Part shown: positions 11,075 to 23,300 of the stretch, one piece after another
Position numbering within the stretch: the first letter of the stretch is position 1
Layout: each line of letters begins with the position of its first letter
DNA from: Ichthyophis bannanicus
Taxonomy: Eukaryota > Chordata > Amphibia > Gymnophiona > Ichthyophiidae
Direction of reading: 5' to 3'
Assembly (NCBI GenBank): GCA_033557465.1
Contig: CM066051.1
Span: 106,617,026-106,681,025, forward strand
DNA: 64,000 bases
Position numbers and translations under genes: made by a program
The notes under the pieces: generated by a model
What the model was told of the DNA's origin: nothing
What the model saw: the letters and a program-made list of their open reading frames with translations, nothing else
The model's database searches: none

Positions 11075-12600
11075 AGTAGACAAAGCAATGGGACCGGATA
11101 GGATACACCCTAGAATACTGAGGGAACTTGGGGACGTTCTAGCAGGTCCACTGACTGATCTTTTCAATGCCTCCTTGGAGTCGGGAGTGGTGCCAAAGGA
11201 CTGGAGAGAGGCTCATGTGGTCCCTTTACACAAAACCGGAAGTAAGGATGTGGTTGAAAACTACAGGCCAGTTAGTTTAACTTCGGTGGTGAGTGAATTA
11301 TTGTAAACGCTGCTGAAAGAGAAAATAGTGAGATTTCTGGAGTCCAGCGGATTACAGGATCTGAGGCAGCATGGATTCACCAGAGGCAGTTCTTGTCAGA
11401 CAAATCTGATTGATTTCTTTGACTGGATGACCAGGGAGTAGGACCGAAGGAGAGCCCTAGATGTGGTGTATTTAGATTTCAGTAAAGCCTTTGACACTGT
11501 TCCTCACAGGCAACTTATAAACAAACTGAGCACCCTAGGGATGGACCCTAAAGTTACTGCTTGGGTTAGAAATTGGTTGGGTGTGAGGCGACAAAGAGTA
11601 CAAGTAAATGGAGCTCTCTCTGAGGAGAAGGATGTTACCAGTGGTGTGCCCCAGGGATCTGTCCTTGGTCCGATTCTTTTTAACATCTTTGTTAATGATA
11701 TAGCGGAAGGGCTGTCGGGTAAGGTTTGCCTCTTTGCGGATGATACCAAAATCTACAATAGAGTAGACACTCAGGAAGGTGTAGATAACATGAGGAGGGA
11801 TCTAGCTAAGCTTGAAGAATGGTCTAGAATCTGACAGCTGGGATTTAATGTTAAAAAATGTAAGGTCATGCATTTGGGCAGCAGCAATCCAAGGGAGCAA
11901 TATAGTATAGGGGGTGAAATACTTTTGTCCACTAAAGAAGAGCGGGACCTAGGCGTGGTGGTGTTTGATGATCTTAAAGTAGCTAAACAGGTAGAAAAGG
12001 CGACGGCAAACGCTAGAAGGATTCTTGGGTACATACAGAGAGGAATGGCTAGCAGAAAAAAGGAGGTGATAATGCCTCTGTATAAATCTTTGGTGTGACC
12101 TCATTTGGAGTATAGTGTGCAATTCTGGAGACCGCACCTTCAAAAGGATGTGAACAGGATGGAGTCGGTGCAGAGGGTGGCTACTAAAATGGTTAGAGGT
12201 CTTCATTATAAAGCATATGAGGACAGACTTAAGGATCTTAATATGTACACCTTAGAGGAAAGGCGGGACAGAGGTGATATGATTGAGAGTGGCATAAATG
12301 TATGTGAGCCTCTTTCAATTGAAAGCAAGTTCTGCTACGAGGGGACATGGGATGAAGGTGGAGGGGGATAGATTCAGGAGTGATTTGCGGAAATATTTCT
12401 TTACGGAAAGAGTGGTGGATCCGTGGAATAGTCTCCCAGTGGAGGTGGTAGAGATGAGGACAGTAACTGAATTCAAAAAAGCATAGGACAAACACAGAGG
12501 ATCTCTAAAGGTAAAAAGGGGACTGTTGTTGATATGGAAGGACAGACTAGATAGGCCATGTAGTCTTTTTCTGTCGTCATATTTACGAGTATATGTTTCT
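11075..12600 (+). pseudogene. CR1-like LINE reverse transcriptase, 5'-truncated, with 3' tail
   Basis: The RT starts abruptly at KAMGPDRIHPRIL (11085) and continues through PLHKTGSKDVVENYRPVSL, YLDFSKAFDTVPH (motif A, 11470), SGVPQGSVLGPILF (motif B, 11640) and CLFADDTKIYN (FADD, 11730). It then runs through the thumb and C-terminal blocks (HLEYSVQFWRPH, RVATKMVRG, FRSDLRKYFFTERVVD). In-frame stops at about 11305, 11440, 11832 and 12096, and a junction near 12290, show it is dead. The tail ends in TATGTTTCTATGTTTCTATG, a short-repeat 3' end typical of CR1-like elements. It abuts the satellite with no gap. Tails of the same subfamily lie at 26341 (minus), 42290 (minus) and 63528 (plus). Confidence 0.85.
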
Positions 12601-12605
12601 ATGTT

Positions 12606-15600
12606 TCTATGAATGATGTGTATTGGCAGAACTGTGTATTTATACGTGAGGTGCATAGGGCTGGAATATCTGGGGTGAAGCAGATCAGGAATGAGGTGCA
12701 TTGATAGAACTATGTATTTATACGTGAGGTGCTCAGTTCTGCAATGTCAGGGGGTGCAGCAGAGCAGGAATGAGGTGCATTGGCAGAACTGTGTATTTAT
12801 ACGTGAGGTGCTCAGTGCTGGAATATCTGGGGTGAAGCAGATCAGGAATGAGGTGCATTGATAGAACTATGTATTTATACGTGAGGTGCTCAGTTCTGCA
12901 ATGTCAGGGGGTGCAGCAGAGCAGGAATGAGGTGCATTGGCAGAACTGTGTATTTATACGTGAGGTGCTCAGTGCTGGAATATCTGGGGATGCAGCAGAT
13001 CAAGAATGAGTTGCATTGGCAGAACTGTGTATTTATATGTGAGGTGCTCAGTGCTGGAATATCTGGGGGTGCAACAGAGCAGGAATGAGGTGCATTGGCA
13101 GAACTGTGTATTTATACGTAAGGTGCTCAGTGCTAGAATATCTGGGGATGCAGCAGATCAGGAATGAGGTGCTTTGGCAGAACTGTGTGTTTATATGTGA
13201 GGTGCATAGGGCTGAATATCTGGGGATGCAGCAGATCAGGAATGAGGTGCTTTGGCAGAATTGTGTGTTTATAGGTGAGGTGCATAGGGCTGAATATCTG
13301 GGGGTGCAGCAGATCAGGAATGAGGTGCTTTGGCAGAACTGTGTGTTTATATGTGAGGTGCATAGGGCTGAATATCTGGGGGTGCAGCAGATCAGGAATG
13401 AGGTGCTTTGGCAGAACTGTGTGTTTATAGGTGAGGTGCATAGGGCTGAATATCTGGGGGTGCAGCAGGGTAGGAGTGAGGTGCATTGGCAGATCTGTGT
13501 TTATATGTGAGGTGCATAGGGCTGAATATCTGGGGATGCAGCAGAGCAGGAATGAGGTGCTTTGGCAGAACTGTGTGTTTATAGGTGAGGTGCTCAGTAC
13601 TGGAATATCTGTGAGTGCAGTAAAGCAGGAATGAGGTGCATTGGTAGAACTGTGTGTTTATACATGAGGTGCTCAGTGCTGGGATATCTGGGGGTGCAGC
13701 AGAGCAGGAATGAGGTGCATTGGTAGAACTGTGTGTTTATACATGAGGTGCTCAGTGCTGGAATATCTGGAGGTGCAGCAGAGCAGGAATGAGGTGCATT
13801 GGCAGAACTTTGTGTTTATACATGAGGTGCTGAGTGCTGGAATATCTGGGGGTGCAGCAGAGCAGGAATGAGGTGCATTGGTAGAACTGTGTGTTTATAT
13901 TTGAGGTGCTGAGTGCTGGAATATCTGGGGGTGCAGCAGAGCAGGAATGAGGTGCATTGGCAGAACTTTGTGTTTATACATGAGGTGCTGAGTGCTGGAA
14001 TATCTGGGGGTGCAGCAGAGCAGGAATGAGGTGCATTGGCAGAACTTTGTGTTTATACATGAGGTGCTCAGTGCTGGAATATCTGGGGGTGCAACAGAGC
14101 AGGAATGAGGTGCATTGGCAGAACTGTGTGTTTAACATGAGGTGCTCAGTGCTGAAATATCTGGGGGTGCAGAAGAGCAGGAATGCGGTGCATTGGTAGA
14201 ACTGTGTGTTTATATATGAGGTGCATAGGGCTGGAATGTCAGGGGGTGCAGCAGAGCAGGAATGAGGTGCATTGGTAGAACTATGTGTTTAACATGAGGT
14301 GCTCAGTGCTGGAATATCTGGGGGTGCAGAAGAGTAGGAGTGAGGTGCATTGGCAGAACTGTGTATTTATATGTAAGGTGATTAGTGCTAGAATATCTGG
14401 GGATGCAGCAGATCAGGAATGAGGTGGTTTGGCAGAACTATGTGTTTATACGTGAGATGCTCAGTACTGGAATATCTGTGGGTGCAGTAAAGCAGGAATA
14501 AGTTGCATTGGTAGAACTGTGTGTTTATATTTGAGGTGCTCAGTGCTGGAATATCTGGGGGTGCAGAAGAGCAGGAATGAGGTGCATTGGTAGAACTGTG
14601 TGTTTATATTTGAGGTGCTGAGTGCTGGAATATCTGGGGGTGCAGCAGAGCAGGAATGAGGTGCATTGGCAGAACTTTGTGTTTATACATGAGGTGCTCA
14701 GTGCTGGGATATCTGGGGGTGCAGCAGAGCAGGAATGAGGTGCATTGGTAGAACTGTGTGTTTATACATGAGGTGCTCAGTGCTGGAATATCTGGAGGTG
14801 CAGCAGAGCAGGAATGAGGTGCATTGGCAGAACTGTGTGTTTATATATGAGGTGCTCAGTGCTGGAATATCTGGGGGTGCAGAAGAGCAGGAATGAGGTG
14901 CATTGGCAGAACTATGTGTTTATATATGAGGTGCTCAGTGCTGAAATATCTGGGGGTGCAGAAGAGCAGGAATGCGGTGCATTGGTAGAACTGTGTGTTT
15001 ATATATGAGGTGCATAGGGCTGGAATGTCAGGGGGTGCAGCAGAGCAGGAATGAGGTGCATTGGTAGAACTGTGTGTTTAACATGAGGTGCTCAGTGCTG
15101 AAATATCTGGGGGTGCAGAAGAGTAGGAGTGAGGTGCATTGGCAGAACTGTGTATTTATATGTAAGGTGATTAGTGCTAGAATATCTGGGGATGCAGCAG
15201 ATCAGGAATGAGGTGGTTTGGCAGAACTATGTGTTTATACGTGAGATGCTCAGTACTGGAATATCTGTGGGTGCAGTAAAGCAGGAATAAGTTGCATTGG
15301 TAGAACTGTGTGTTTATACATGAGGTGCTCAGTGCTGGAATATCTGGGGGTGCAGAAGAGCAGGAATGAGGTGCATTGGTAGAACTGTGTGTTTATATTT
15401 GAGGTGCTGAGTGCTGGAATATCTGGGGGTGCAACAGAGCAGGAATGAGGTGCATTGGCAGAACTGTGTGTTTAACATGAGGTGCTCAGTGCTGAAATAT
15501 CTGGGGGTGCAGAAGAGCAGGAATGAGGTGCATTGGTAGAACTGTGTGTTTATATATGAGGTGCTCAGTGCTGGGATATCTGGGGGTGCAGCAGAGCAGG

Positions 15601-17110
15601 AATGAGGTGCATTGGCAGAACTGTGTGTTTATACATGAGGTGCTCAGTGCTGGAATATCTGTGGGTGCAGTAAAGCAGGAATAAGTTGCATTGGTAGAAC
15701 TGTGTGTTTATACATGAGGTGCTCAGTGCTGGAATATCTGGAGGTGCAGCAGAGCAGGAATGAGGTGGATTGGTAGAACTGTGTGTTTATATTTGAGGTG
15801 CTGAGTGCTGGAATATCTGGGGGTGCAACAGAGCAGGAATGAGGTGCATTGGCAGAACTGTGTGTTTAACATGAGGTGCTCAGTACTGGAATATCTGGGG
15901 GTGCAGAAGAGCAGGAATGAGGTGCATTGGTAGAACTGTGTGTTTATATATGAGGTGCTCAGTGCTGGGATATCTGGAGGTGCAGCAGAGCAGGAATGAG
16001 GTGCATTGGTAGAACTATGTGTTTATACATGAGGTGCTCAGTGCTGGGATATCTGGAGGTGCAGCAGAGCAGGAATGAGGTGCATTGGTAGAACTGTGTG
16101 TTTATATATGAGGTGCTCAGTGCTGGAATATCTGGAGGTGCAGCAGAGCAGGAATGAGGTGGTTTGGCAGAACTGTGTGTTTATACGTGAGATGCTCAGT
16201 ACTGGAATATCTGGGGGTGCAGCAGAGCAGGAATGAGGTGCATTGGTAGAACTGTGTGTTTATATTTGAGGTGCTCAGTGCTGGAATGTCGGGGGGGGTG
16301 CAGCAGAGCAGGAATGAGGTGCATTGGCAGAACTGTGTGTTTAAACATGAGGTGCTCAGTGCTGGAATATCTGGGGGTGCAGAAGAGCAGGAATGAGGTG
16401 CATTGGTAGAACTGTGTGTTTATATTTGAGGTGCTGAGTGCTGGAATGTCGGGGGGGGGGTGCAGCAGAGCAGGAATGAGGTGCATTGGTAGAACTGTGT
16501 GTTTAAACATGAGGTGCTCAGTGCTGGAATATCTGGGGGTGCAGCAGAGCAGGAATGAGGTGCATTGGTAGAACTGTGTGTTTATATTTGAGGTGCTCAG
16601 TGCTGGGATATCTGGGGGTGCAGCAGAGCAGGAATGAGGTGCATTGGTAGAACTGTGTGTTTATATTTGAGGTGCTGAGTGCTGGAATATCTGGGGGTGC
16701 AACAGAGCAGGAATGAGGTGCATTGGCAGAACTGTGTGTTTAACATGAGGTGCTCAGTGATGAAATATCTGGGGGTGCAGAAAAGCAGGAATGAGGTGGA
16801 TTGGCAGAACTATGTGTTTATATATGAGGTGCTCAGTGCTGGAATATCTGGGGGTGCAGAAGAGCAGGAATGAGGTGCATTGGTAGAACTGTGTGTTTAT
16901 ATTTGAGGTGCTCAGTGCTGGAATGTCGGGGGTGCAGCAGAGCAGGAATGAGGTGCATTGGTAGAACTGTGTGTTTATACATGAGGTACTCAGTGCTGGG
17001 ATATTTGGGGGTGCCGCAGAGCAGGAATGAGGTGCATTGGCAGAACTGTGTGTTTGTATGTGTGGTGCTCAGTGCTGGAAGATATGAGGGTGCAGCAGGG
17101 CAGGAGTGAG
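12606..17110. repeat. 79-bp satellite array, ~57 units
   Basis: Tandem 79-bp unit anchored by GTGCTCAGTGCTGGAATATC, TGGGGGTGCAGCAGAGCAGG, AATGAGGTGCATTGGTAGAA and CTGTGTGTTTATACATGAG. The spacing was measured directly, for example between 15955 and 16034. Several variants alternate (TTTATATTTGAG, TTTAACATGAG, GCAGAAGAG), and blocks of consecutive variants recur (around 14160-14500 and 14950-15310), which points to higher-order repeats. The unit is not a multiple of three, so the short open frames within it are not coding. Confidence 0.95.
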
Positions 17111-17719
17111 GCATTTGCAGGTGTGGAGAGAGAAAGAGAGAGCGTGAGATGCGCAGTCAGCAGAAGGTGTGGTGGTGGTGTCTTTTGTAGCTTTGTTCTT
17201 TGCTTGTAGACACACCACAAGGTAACAATGCTGCATTCAGTGGGTATGAATAGACTTTGCTGAGCTCTTACTTCTTAGAAGCATCTGAAGGGCAGGTGGG
17301 GGTGGAAGATGGAGTCTGAGTTGCTACAACTCCAGCTTTGCTTTCCTACTGTCTCCCCGTCTTTCACTCAGTCCGAAAAGGAAGATTACACAGGGTGGCA
17401 TGAAACAAGATCGGCCCTCTGACTTATACTGCTCTTGAACACGCAGCTGCCAGCTGACCCAGTTCAGAGAGAGACATTTCAGGCCAGTCCGGGATTTCTG
17501 ACAATCCTATCCTGTTGCATTATGGAAGATTCAGGGATTACAATCGCCGCGCTCTATTGGGGATGTATAATAGATGTGCAAAACCGGACTGGCCTAAGGT
17601 CTCCCTACTGCAACTGGGAAAGTTGGAAGCTATTGGAAAGAATACAAAGAGGGAAGGGGGGGGGGGGGGAATAACAGCACTAATAGGGTTTCAAGACTGC
17701 AATTCCTGAAACATAGAAA
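17111..17719. other. non-coding stretch
   Basis: No gene recognised. A purine-rich start (GAGAGAGAAAGAGAGAG) follows the satellite, and a poly-G run lies at about 17656-17669. Confidence 0.5.
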
Positions 17720-18032
17720 AATGAATTACATGCATAAGAGAACAGCTTTCATCACTTTAACCATAGATCGAATATCATTAAGTTACATAAAATAAACCTG
17801 TCCATTCCCCTTACCACATCCCCAAAACATGCCATCCGTATGATGTTGTAATCTTCTTCTATACATAACACTGTACATAGTTTTTCCCCATGTTATCCAA
17901 GTTTGTATCCCTTGTTCATTGTAAACCCAATGTAAATTGTTACATTGTTGTATGTTTTTGTTCCAATATAAACCGCACTGATTTTAATAGCGCGGTATAT
18001 AAGAAACGCAAATAAATAAATAAATAAATAAA
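17720..18032 (+). repeat. L2-like LINE 3' tail
   Basis: The segment ends with ATAAACCGCACTGATTTTAA, then TAGCGCGGTATATAAG, then (AAAT)n at 18010-18032. An inverted CCGC...GCGG stem followed by (AAAT)n is the 3'-end signature seen in the other L2-like copies in this window (33917, 29640, 43505). No coding remains. Confidence 0.6.
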
Positions 18033-18431
18033 ATGCTGTATAACTAGCCCAGTAGTCTACATAAGCTAAGGGGTCCTTTTACTAACGAGCGCTAAGGTGA
18101 TGCCCCTAAAATACAAAGACTGCTGAAATCAAAGCCTGTAGGTGCAACCCCCCCCCCCCCCATTAACTGCTGAGGGGGCGGAAAGCATTTTCCTGGCAGT
18201 TAACGTGGAGCCCTGTCCACCAGCACCCATTGAGGTGGCGTTAGGCAAACCCATGTGACGTGCATCTATGCACAAAGTACTCCTGCACCCCACAGTGTCA
18301 CAACTCCTACTCTTGCACACATGCATGTACCCACCCTGCGGGTGAGACATGTTTCATACATGGACAAGTCTTTAGAAAATAAACCCATCCATGTTCATTA
18401 ACATCAGACTGGTCCTTTCACTACCTGAGTC

Positions 18432-18779
18432 CACTGTTCCCTCTAAGCTGTGCGCGTGTGCGCGCGCACACACCTCACTGAGCGAGCGCACATACTTTAC
18501 AACAGAGCGCACAAAAATTACGGTTCTGATTCTGATAGAAAACAACACAGACATCATAAAATTTAAAAGTTGTTGTGTATTTATGGTTTTCACACGTGCC
18601 ACACTATTTTCTAGTGCAATCAATGTGGTGTACATACTGTATTCTGACGTGTAGTCAAATTTTAAAGTATATAACTCCGAGTGTCATTATGTGGCGCACA
18701 AAAATTTTACCTTCCTTCAAAAGCTGCACAGCTGATATTTTATGCGCACACAGCCTACAGAAAATTAGAGGGAACATTG
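18432..18779. mobile_element. hAT-like non-autonomous element with perfect 8-bp target duplication
   Basis: 348-bp element with inverted ends CACTGTTCCCTCTAAGCTG and AAATTAGAGGGAACATTG. It is flanked on both sides by CCTGAGTC (18424-18431 and 18780-18787). An 8-bp duplication and ends of this form are characteristic of the hAT superfamily. The interior carries GTGCGCGC-rich and GCGCACAAAAATT segments on both sides and has no transposase. It sits within an L2-like LINE end whose coding text resumes immediately on the right. Confidence 0.85.
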
Positions 18780-19060
18780 CCTGAGTCTGTACGTCAGGCG
18801 CCTTCTCTGGCCCTTTTCAAATCCAGGCTGAAAACTCACCTCTTCGCTGCCGCTTTCGGATCTTGACTCACCTGATCTCCTTTGTGTTTCCTTACCATTC
18901 CCCCTAGCTGTGTTCGGTGTCTACAGCTACTGTGTTGTCTGTCTTGACTAGATTGTAAGCTCTGCTGAGCAGGGACCGTCTTCTACATGTGTCTGTGCAG
19001 CGCTGCGTACGCCTGATAGTGCTATACACATGATCAGTAGTAGTAGTGAGTAGTAACCAG
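18780..19060 (+). pseudogene. L2/CR1-like LINE ORF2 C-terminus and 3' tail
   Basis: Right of the hAT-like insertion the frame reads PESVRQAPSLALFKSRLKTH, the conserved last block of L2-type LINE ORF2. It stops soon after. The tail continues with TTGTAAGCTCTGCTGAGCAG, GGACCGTCTTC and a run of GTAGTA (about 19036-19053). Only the very end of the element is present. Confidence 0.7.
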
Positions 19061-19453
19061 GGCACAGAGCCAAACTGAAAAAATCCTTTCGATTTACATG
19101 TTAAAGACAAATGAGAAATGCTAGCTCTCTCGCTCGCTGCCCTCGGGCTGAGTCACATGCATTCTCTCTAGAGACACTTCTGCGAGAAATAGATTTCTCC
19201 TATTTCAATTAAATCTCTAACTGAATCAGAGTTTTTAAATAAAAACATTTGGAAATGGATTTTCCGGTAAAAAGGAATTCACACTCTTTTTGCATCACCT
19301 CTCTTGGGTTCCTGCCGGGCTGTGATGTCCGCACCCATACTGTGTCTGCTCTGCCTGGCCGTAAGAAGCAGGGGTCAGGCTAAACCCAAGTGTCTTGCTC
19401 TGATTTGGGACTACCTACAGTACCCACAATGAGTTGTCCAAGACCACTGGGAG
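19061..19453. other. non-coding stretch
   Basis: No gene, motif or repeat recognised. Confidence 0.5.
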
Positions 19454-19673
19454 CAGGGCTGCTGCTAGTGTTTCAGGTGTCCCCTACAATCTTTAAATTG
19501 GTGCTCTCCTTCCTCATTAGCCGGTAACCTGTGGCTACATCCACAATGCTCTTTTTGATAATGTTTCACCGTTTTGCTATTTTATTTTTCTCATCTTTTT
19601 ATTTTTCAACACAGCCCAAAGGTTGGCACCCGCCTGCCATGCTTCCCTTACTTAGTGTGCCGCACCGGCCCTG
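19454..19673. mobile_element. hAT-like short element
   Basis: Left end CAGGGCTGCTGCTAG and right end GTGCCGCACCGGCCCTG are inverted (CAGGGC...GCCCTG), as in hAT elements. The flanking 8-mers ACTGGGAG and ACCGGGGG agree at 6 of 8 positions and differ only by transitions, consistent with an old 8-bp target duplication. No transposase. Confidence 0.55.
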
Positions 19674-20594
19674 ACCGGGGGCTGGATGACATCAGACACC
19701 TAAGATCTAGCATTGCCCATGATGTCACAGATCGCATCACACATGCATACAGCTAATTGGAAAGTGCCACCTGTGATTGCACTTCTCAGCCTCTCGGGGG
19801 AGAATGAGAAATGGCGATAGAAGAATTTACAGGCCGTGGTAAGACAAAAAGATTGAAATATGCTGTGAGATGAACTGATCACACACTTGCTTCAAATGAT
19901 GCGGGGTAGAAATGGAAAAGCCCAGGAAAGGAACTGGCAGAAATGAAAACTGGCCGGAATAGTATGTCAGGTGTAACTAGCTTAGACTTAGCCCTGGAAA
20001 GGAATCTGATTGCCGTATCTTCTGCTCATCACCCCAAAGGTGAGGGCGTACCCCTTACTATGTGGCCCAGAGCCCCTGGTGCAGCACTGCACTAAGGTTT
20101 ACACCCTGTCTGCGAGATAAAATGCTTTGCCCAGCTGGCCCAGTGGCCTGCCCTTTCCTACGCCACTGAGTACACAGAAGACTTGCCCTTTGCTCCTCAT
20201 ATTAGCAATGGATTAGAGACTGCGCTTTCAGTGCCACCAGAGAAATGTCTCTTACAAGTTAATATGGGCAGGGCAGCTTCTGGGAGGTGGCAGATAGCAG
20301 GGCACTCAAAGCCGGTGGGGGCATAAGGCTTAAGAGGTGCCAACACCTTGAACCAACTCTGGGGCCAACCCTGAATATGGGTGGGTGGGATTGTCTCACG
20401 GTGTACAATAGAAGTTAGTAGGTGCTGGGAGTAATGTCTTTTATGGTGTTTACCTGGGTAATTAATGGTTTATGATCCTATGATGTAATCAATGCAAAGT
20501 GGCTATCTTAAACCATAAGAGACATTGCCCACTGCACTTATTAACTTCTGATCAGGGTCACACACTGAGATTGATGGTCGATATTGGGGTAGAC
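19674..20594. other. non-coding stretch
   Basis: No gene recognised. The text around 20060-20160 resembles degraded short-transposon ends but I cannot define them. Confidence 0.45.
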
Positions 20595-22195
20595 CTGGGT
20601 CTGCAGGTTTACTGGTTCTGTGCTCCCAGCACTGAGTCACATGCAATGAAGCTGGTGTCTGCGGTGAGATAAGGTATGAATTTACAGGTTTACTGGTTCT
20701 GTGCTCCCAGCACTGAGTCACATCCAGTGAAGCTGGTGTTTGCAGTGGGACAAGGCATGAGTTTGCAGGTTTACTGGTTCTGTGCTCCCAGCACTGAGTC
20801 ACATCCAGTGAAGCTGGTGTTTGCAGTGGGACAAGGCATGAGTTTGCAGGTTTACTGGTTCTGTGCTCCCAGCACTGAGTCACATCCAGTGAAGCTGGTG
20901 TTTGCAGTGGGACAAGGCATGAGTTTGCAGGTTTACTGGTTCTGTGCTCCCAGCACTGAGTCACATCCAGTGAAGCTGGTGTTTGCAGTGGGATAAGGCA
21001 TGAGTTTGCAGGTTTACTGGTTCTCTGCTCCCAGCACTGAGTCACACCCAGTGAAGCTGGTGTTTGCAGTGGGATAAGGCATGAGTTTGCAGGTTTACTG
21101 GTTCTCTGCTCCCAGCACTGAGTCACATCCAGTGAAGCTGGTGTTTGCAGTGGGACAAGGCATGAGTTTGCAGGTTTAGTGGTTCTCTGCTTCCAGCACT
21201 GAGTCACACCCAGTGAAGCTGGTGTTTGCAGTGGGATAAGGCATGAGTTTGCAGGTTTACTGGTTCTGTGCTCCCAGCACTGAGACACATCCAGTGAAGC
21301 TGGTGTTTGCAGTGGGATAAGGCATGAGTTTGCAGGTTAACTGGTTCTGTGCTACCAGCACTGAGTCACATCCAGTGAAGCTGGTGTTTGCAGTGGGACA
21401 AGGCATGAGTTTGCAGGTTTACTGGTTCTGTGCTCCTAGCACTGAGACACATCCAGTGAAGCTGGTGTTTGCAGTGGGATAAGGCATGAGTTTGCAGGTT
21501 TACTGGTTCTGTGCTCCCAGCACTGAGTCACATCAAGTGAAGCTGGTGTCTGCTGTGGGATAAGGCATGAGTTTGCAGGTTTACTGGTTCTCTGCTCCAA
21601 GCACTGAGTCACATCAAGTGAAGCTGGTGTCTGCTGTGGGATAAGGCATGAGTTTGCAGGTTTACTGGTTCTCTGCTCCAAGCACTGAGTCACATCCAGT
21701 GAAGCTGGTGTCTGCAGTGGGATAAGGCATGAGTTTGCAGGTTTACTGGTTCTCTACTCCTAGCACTGAGTCACATCCAGTGAAGCCGGTGTTTGCAGTG
21801 GGATAAGGCATGAGTTTGCAGGTTTACTGGTTCTGTGCTCCCAGCACTGACTCACATCCAGTGAAGCTGGTGTCTGCTGTGGGATAAGGCATGAGTTTGC
21901 AGGTTTACTGGTTCTGTGCTCCCAGCACTGAGTCACATCCAGTGAAGCTGGTGTCTGAAGTGGGATAAGGCATGAGTTTGCAGGTTAACTGGTTCTGTGC
22001 TCCCAGCACTGAGTCACATCCAGTGAAGCTGGTGTCTGCTGTGGGATAAGGCATGAGGTTGCAGGTTTACTGGTTCTGTGCTCCCAGCACTGAGTCACAT
22101 CCAGTGAAGCGGGTGTCTGCTGTGGGATAAGGCATGAGTTTGCAGGTTTACTGGTTCTCTGCTCCCAGCACTGAGTCACATCCAGTGAAGCTGGT
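20595..22195. repeat. 81-bp satellite array, ~20 units
   Basis: Tandem 81-bp unit anchored by GCATGAGTTTGCAGGTTTAC, TGGTTCTGTGCTCCCAGCAC, TGAGTCACATCCAGTGAAGC and TGGTGTTTGCAGTGGGATAA. The period was measured between 20755 and 20836. Because 81 is a multiple of three, frames stay open over many units on both strands. The longest, on the minus strand (20503-21288), is a 27-residue repeat. The open frame is explained by the period, so I do not call a gene. Confidence 0.95.
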
Positions 22196-23187
22196 GGGAG
22201 CAGTGAGATGAGATCTGTGTCTGCCCGTTTGCCAGCTCTGTCTTCTCATACTGTATTCGCAATGAGCTTGGTGGGATCTGAAGCTGGGTCTGTAGATTTC
22301 CTGGCTCTGAGCTGTAGGTTATCTCAGTCGGGGGGTGGGGGGCAGTGTTTGAGGTGGAGCTGTGGAATTTCTCTCTCACTCCAAGGAACATGTCCAAGGC
22401 TCATACAATACTCTCAGACCCAAATCTGTTGTAGAACCCATATCTCTGAGCTTCCCTGTGTCTACTCCCAAAATATCTTACCAGTCACTACATCAATAAC
22501 TCCAGAGAAGTCATTATATTTATACCAAACTGAATTGTAAGCTTATTATTCTCATAACCATAAAAGGCATCCACTGGGACATGAGCCACCCCCCGGAGGT
22601 GACAGCCCGAGAAACATGTCCATTGCTGGGGATGTACATTTCTTTTAAATAGAATCAGTCTCAGAGGGGCTTACAAATGTCAAAACAGGACGGGACTGAT
22701 GGGAGCGGGGGAGGGTTGCTGAGGCTGTGACTGTAGGAAATGTCATTTTTTAACACAAACCAGGGCTTTGCAGAAATGTGGTGTGCTTAAGATGACTCCC
22801 TGCTTCTAAAAGGAGCTAGGAGAGAGATCCGGTTCTCAGGTGCTCCCTCTATGTATGCCATGCTGCAGCACCAGCTTCATCCTTGAAATTGAAATGGTTA
22901 AATTACATGCTCAGCTATTTGCCTAGTGACTGGATCAGTGGAGTCTTCATGTTTTCATGAGCACAAAAACAGCAAACCCTCCTCCTAGAAAAAAAAATGA
23001 CATCCTGAACTTTGTGCTCTGGTTCCACTCTGCAGTAATGGGGGGAAAAGAAAACCCCAAGGTTTTAAACCAGCAGGTGGCAGGGATGAGTGAGAGTGCT
23101 TGGTCGAACTGTTGCCAAGGAGAAGCTGCTGCCAGTGCCTTAGTAAGAACGAAAACAGATTTTAGTAGAATGTTTCTGTTACTTGAA
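22196..23187. other. non-coding stretch
   Basis: No gene or repeat I can support. Contains a G-rich run near 22330-22345. Confidence 0.45.
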
Positions 23188-23300
23188 ATGCATTTCTGTG
23201 AAGACGCTTTGCAGAGAGTTCTCATGCATTTCTGTGAAGATGCTTTGCAGAGAGTTCTCATGCATTTCTGTGAAGACGGTTTGCAGAGAGTTCTCATACC
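23188..23300. repeat. 36-bp direct repeat, three copies
   Basis: ATGCATTTCTGTGAAGACGC then TTTGCAGAGAGTTCTC, three times in a row with one or two substitutions. The unit is a multiple of three, which explains open frames on both strands. Confidence 0.85.

Noticed and set aside
13085..13510. 141-codon plus-strand frame in the 79-bp satellite
   Set aside because: The array is non-coding tandem repeat; the unit is not a multiple of three and the frame exists only over variant blocks.
20503..21288. 261-codon minus-strand frame with repeated Cys/Trp motif, possible repeat protein
   Set aside because: The frame is kept open by the 81-bp period and exists on both strands. No start context, splice signals or family match.
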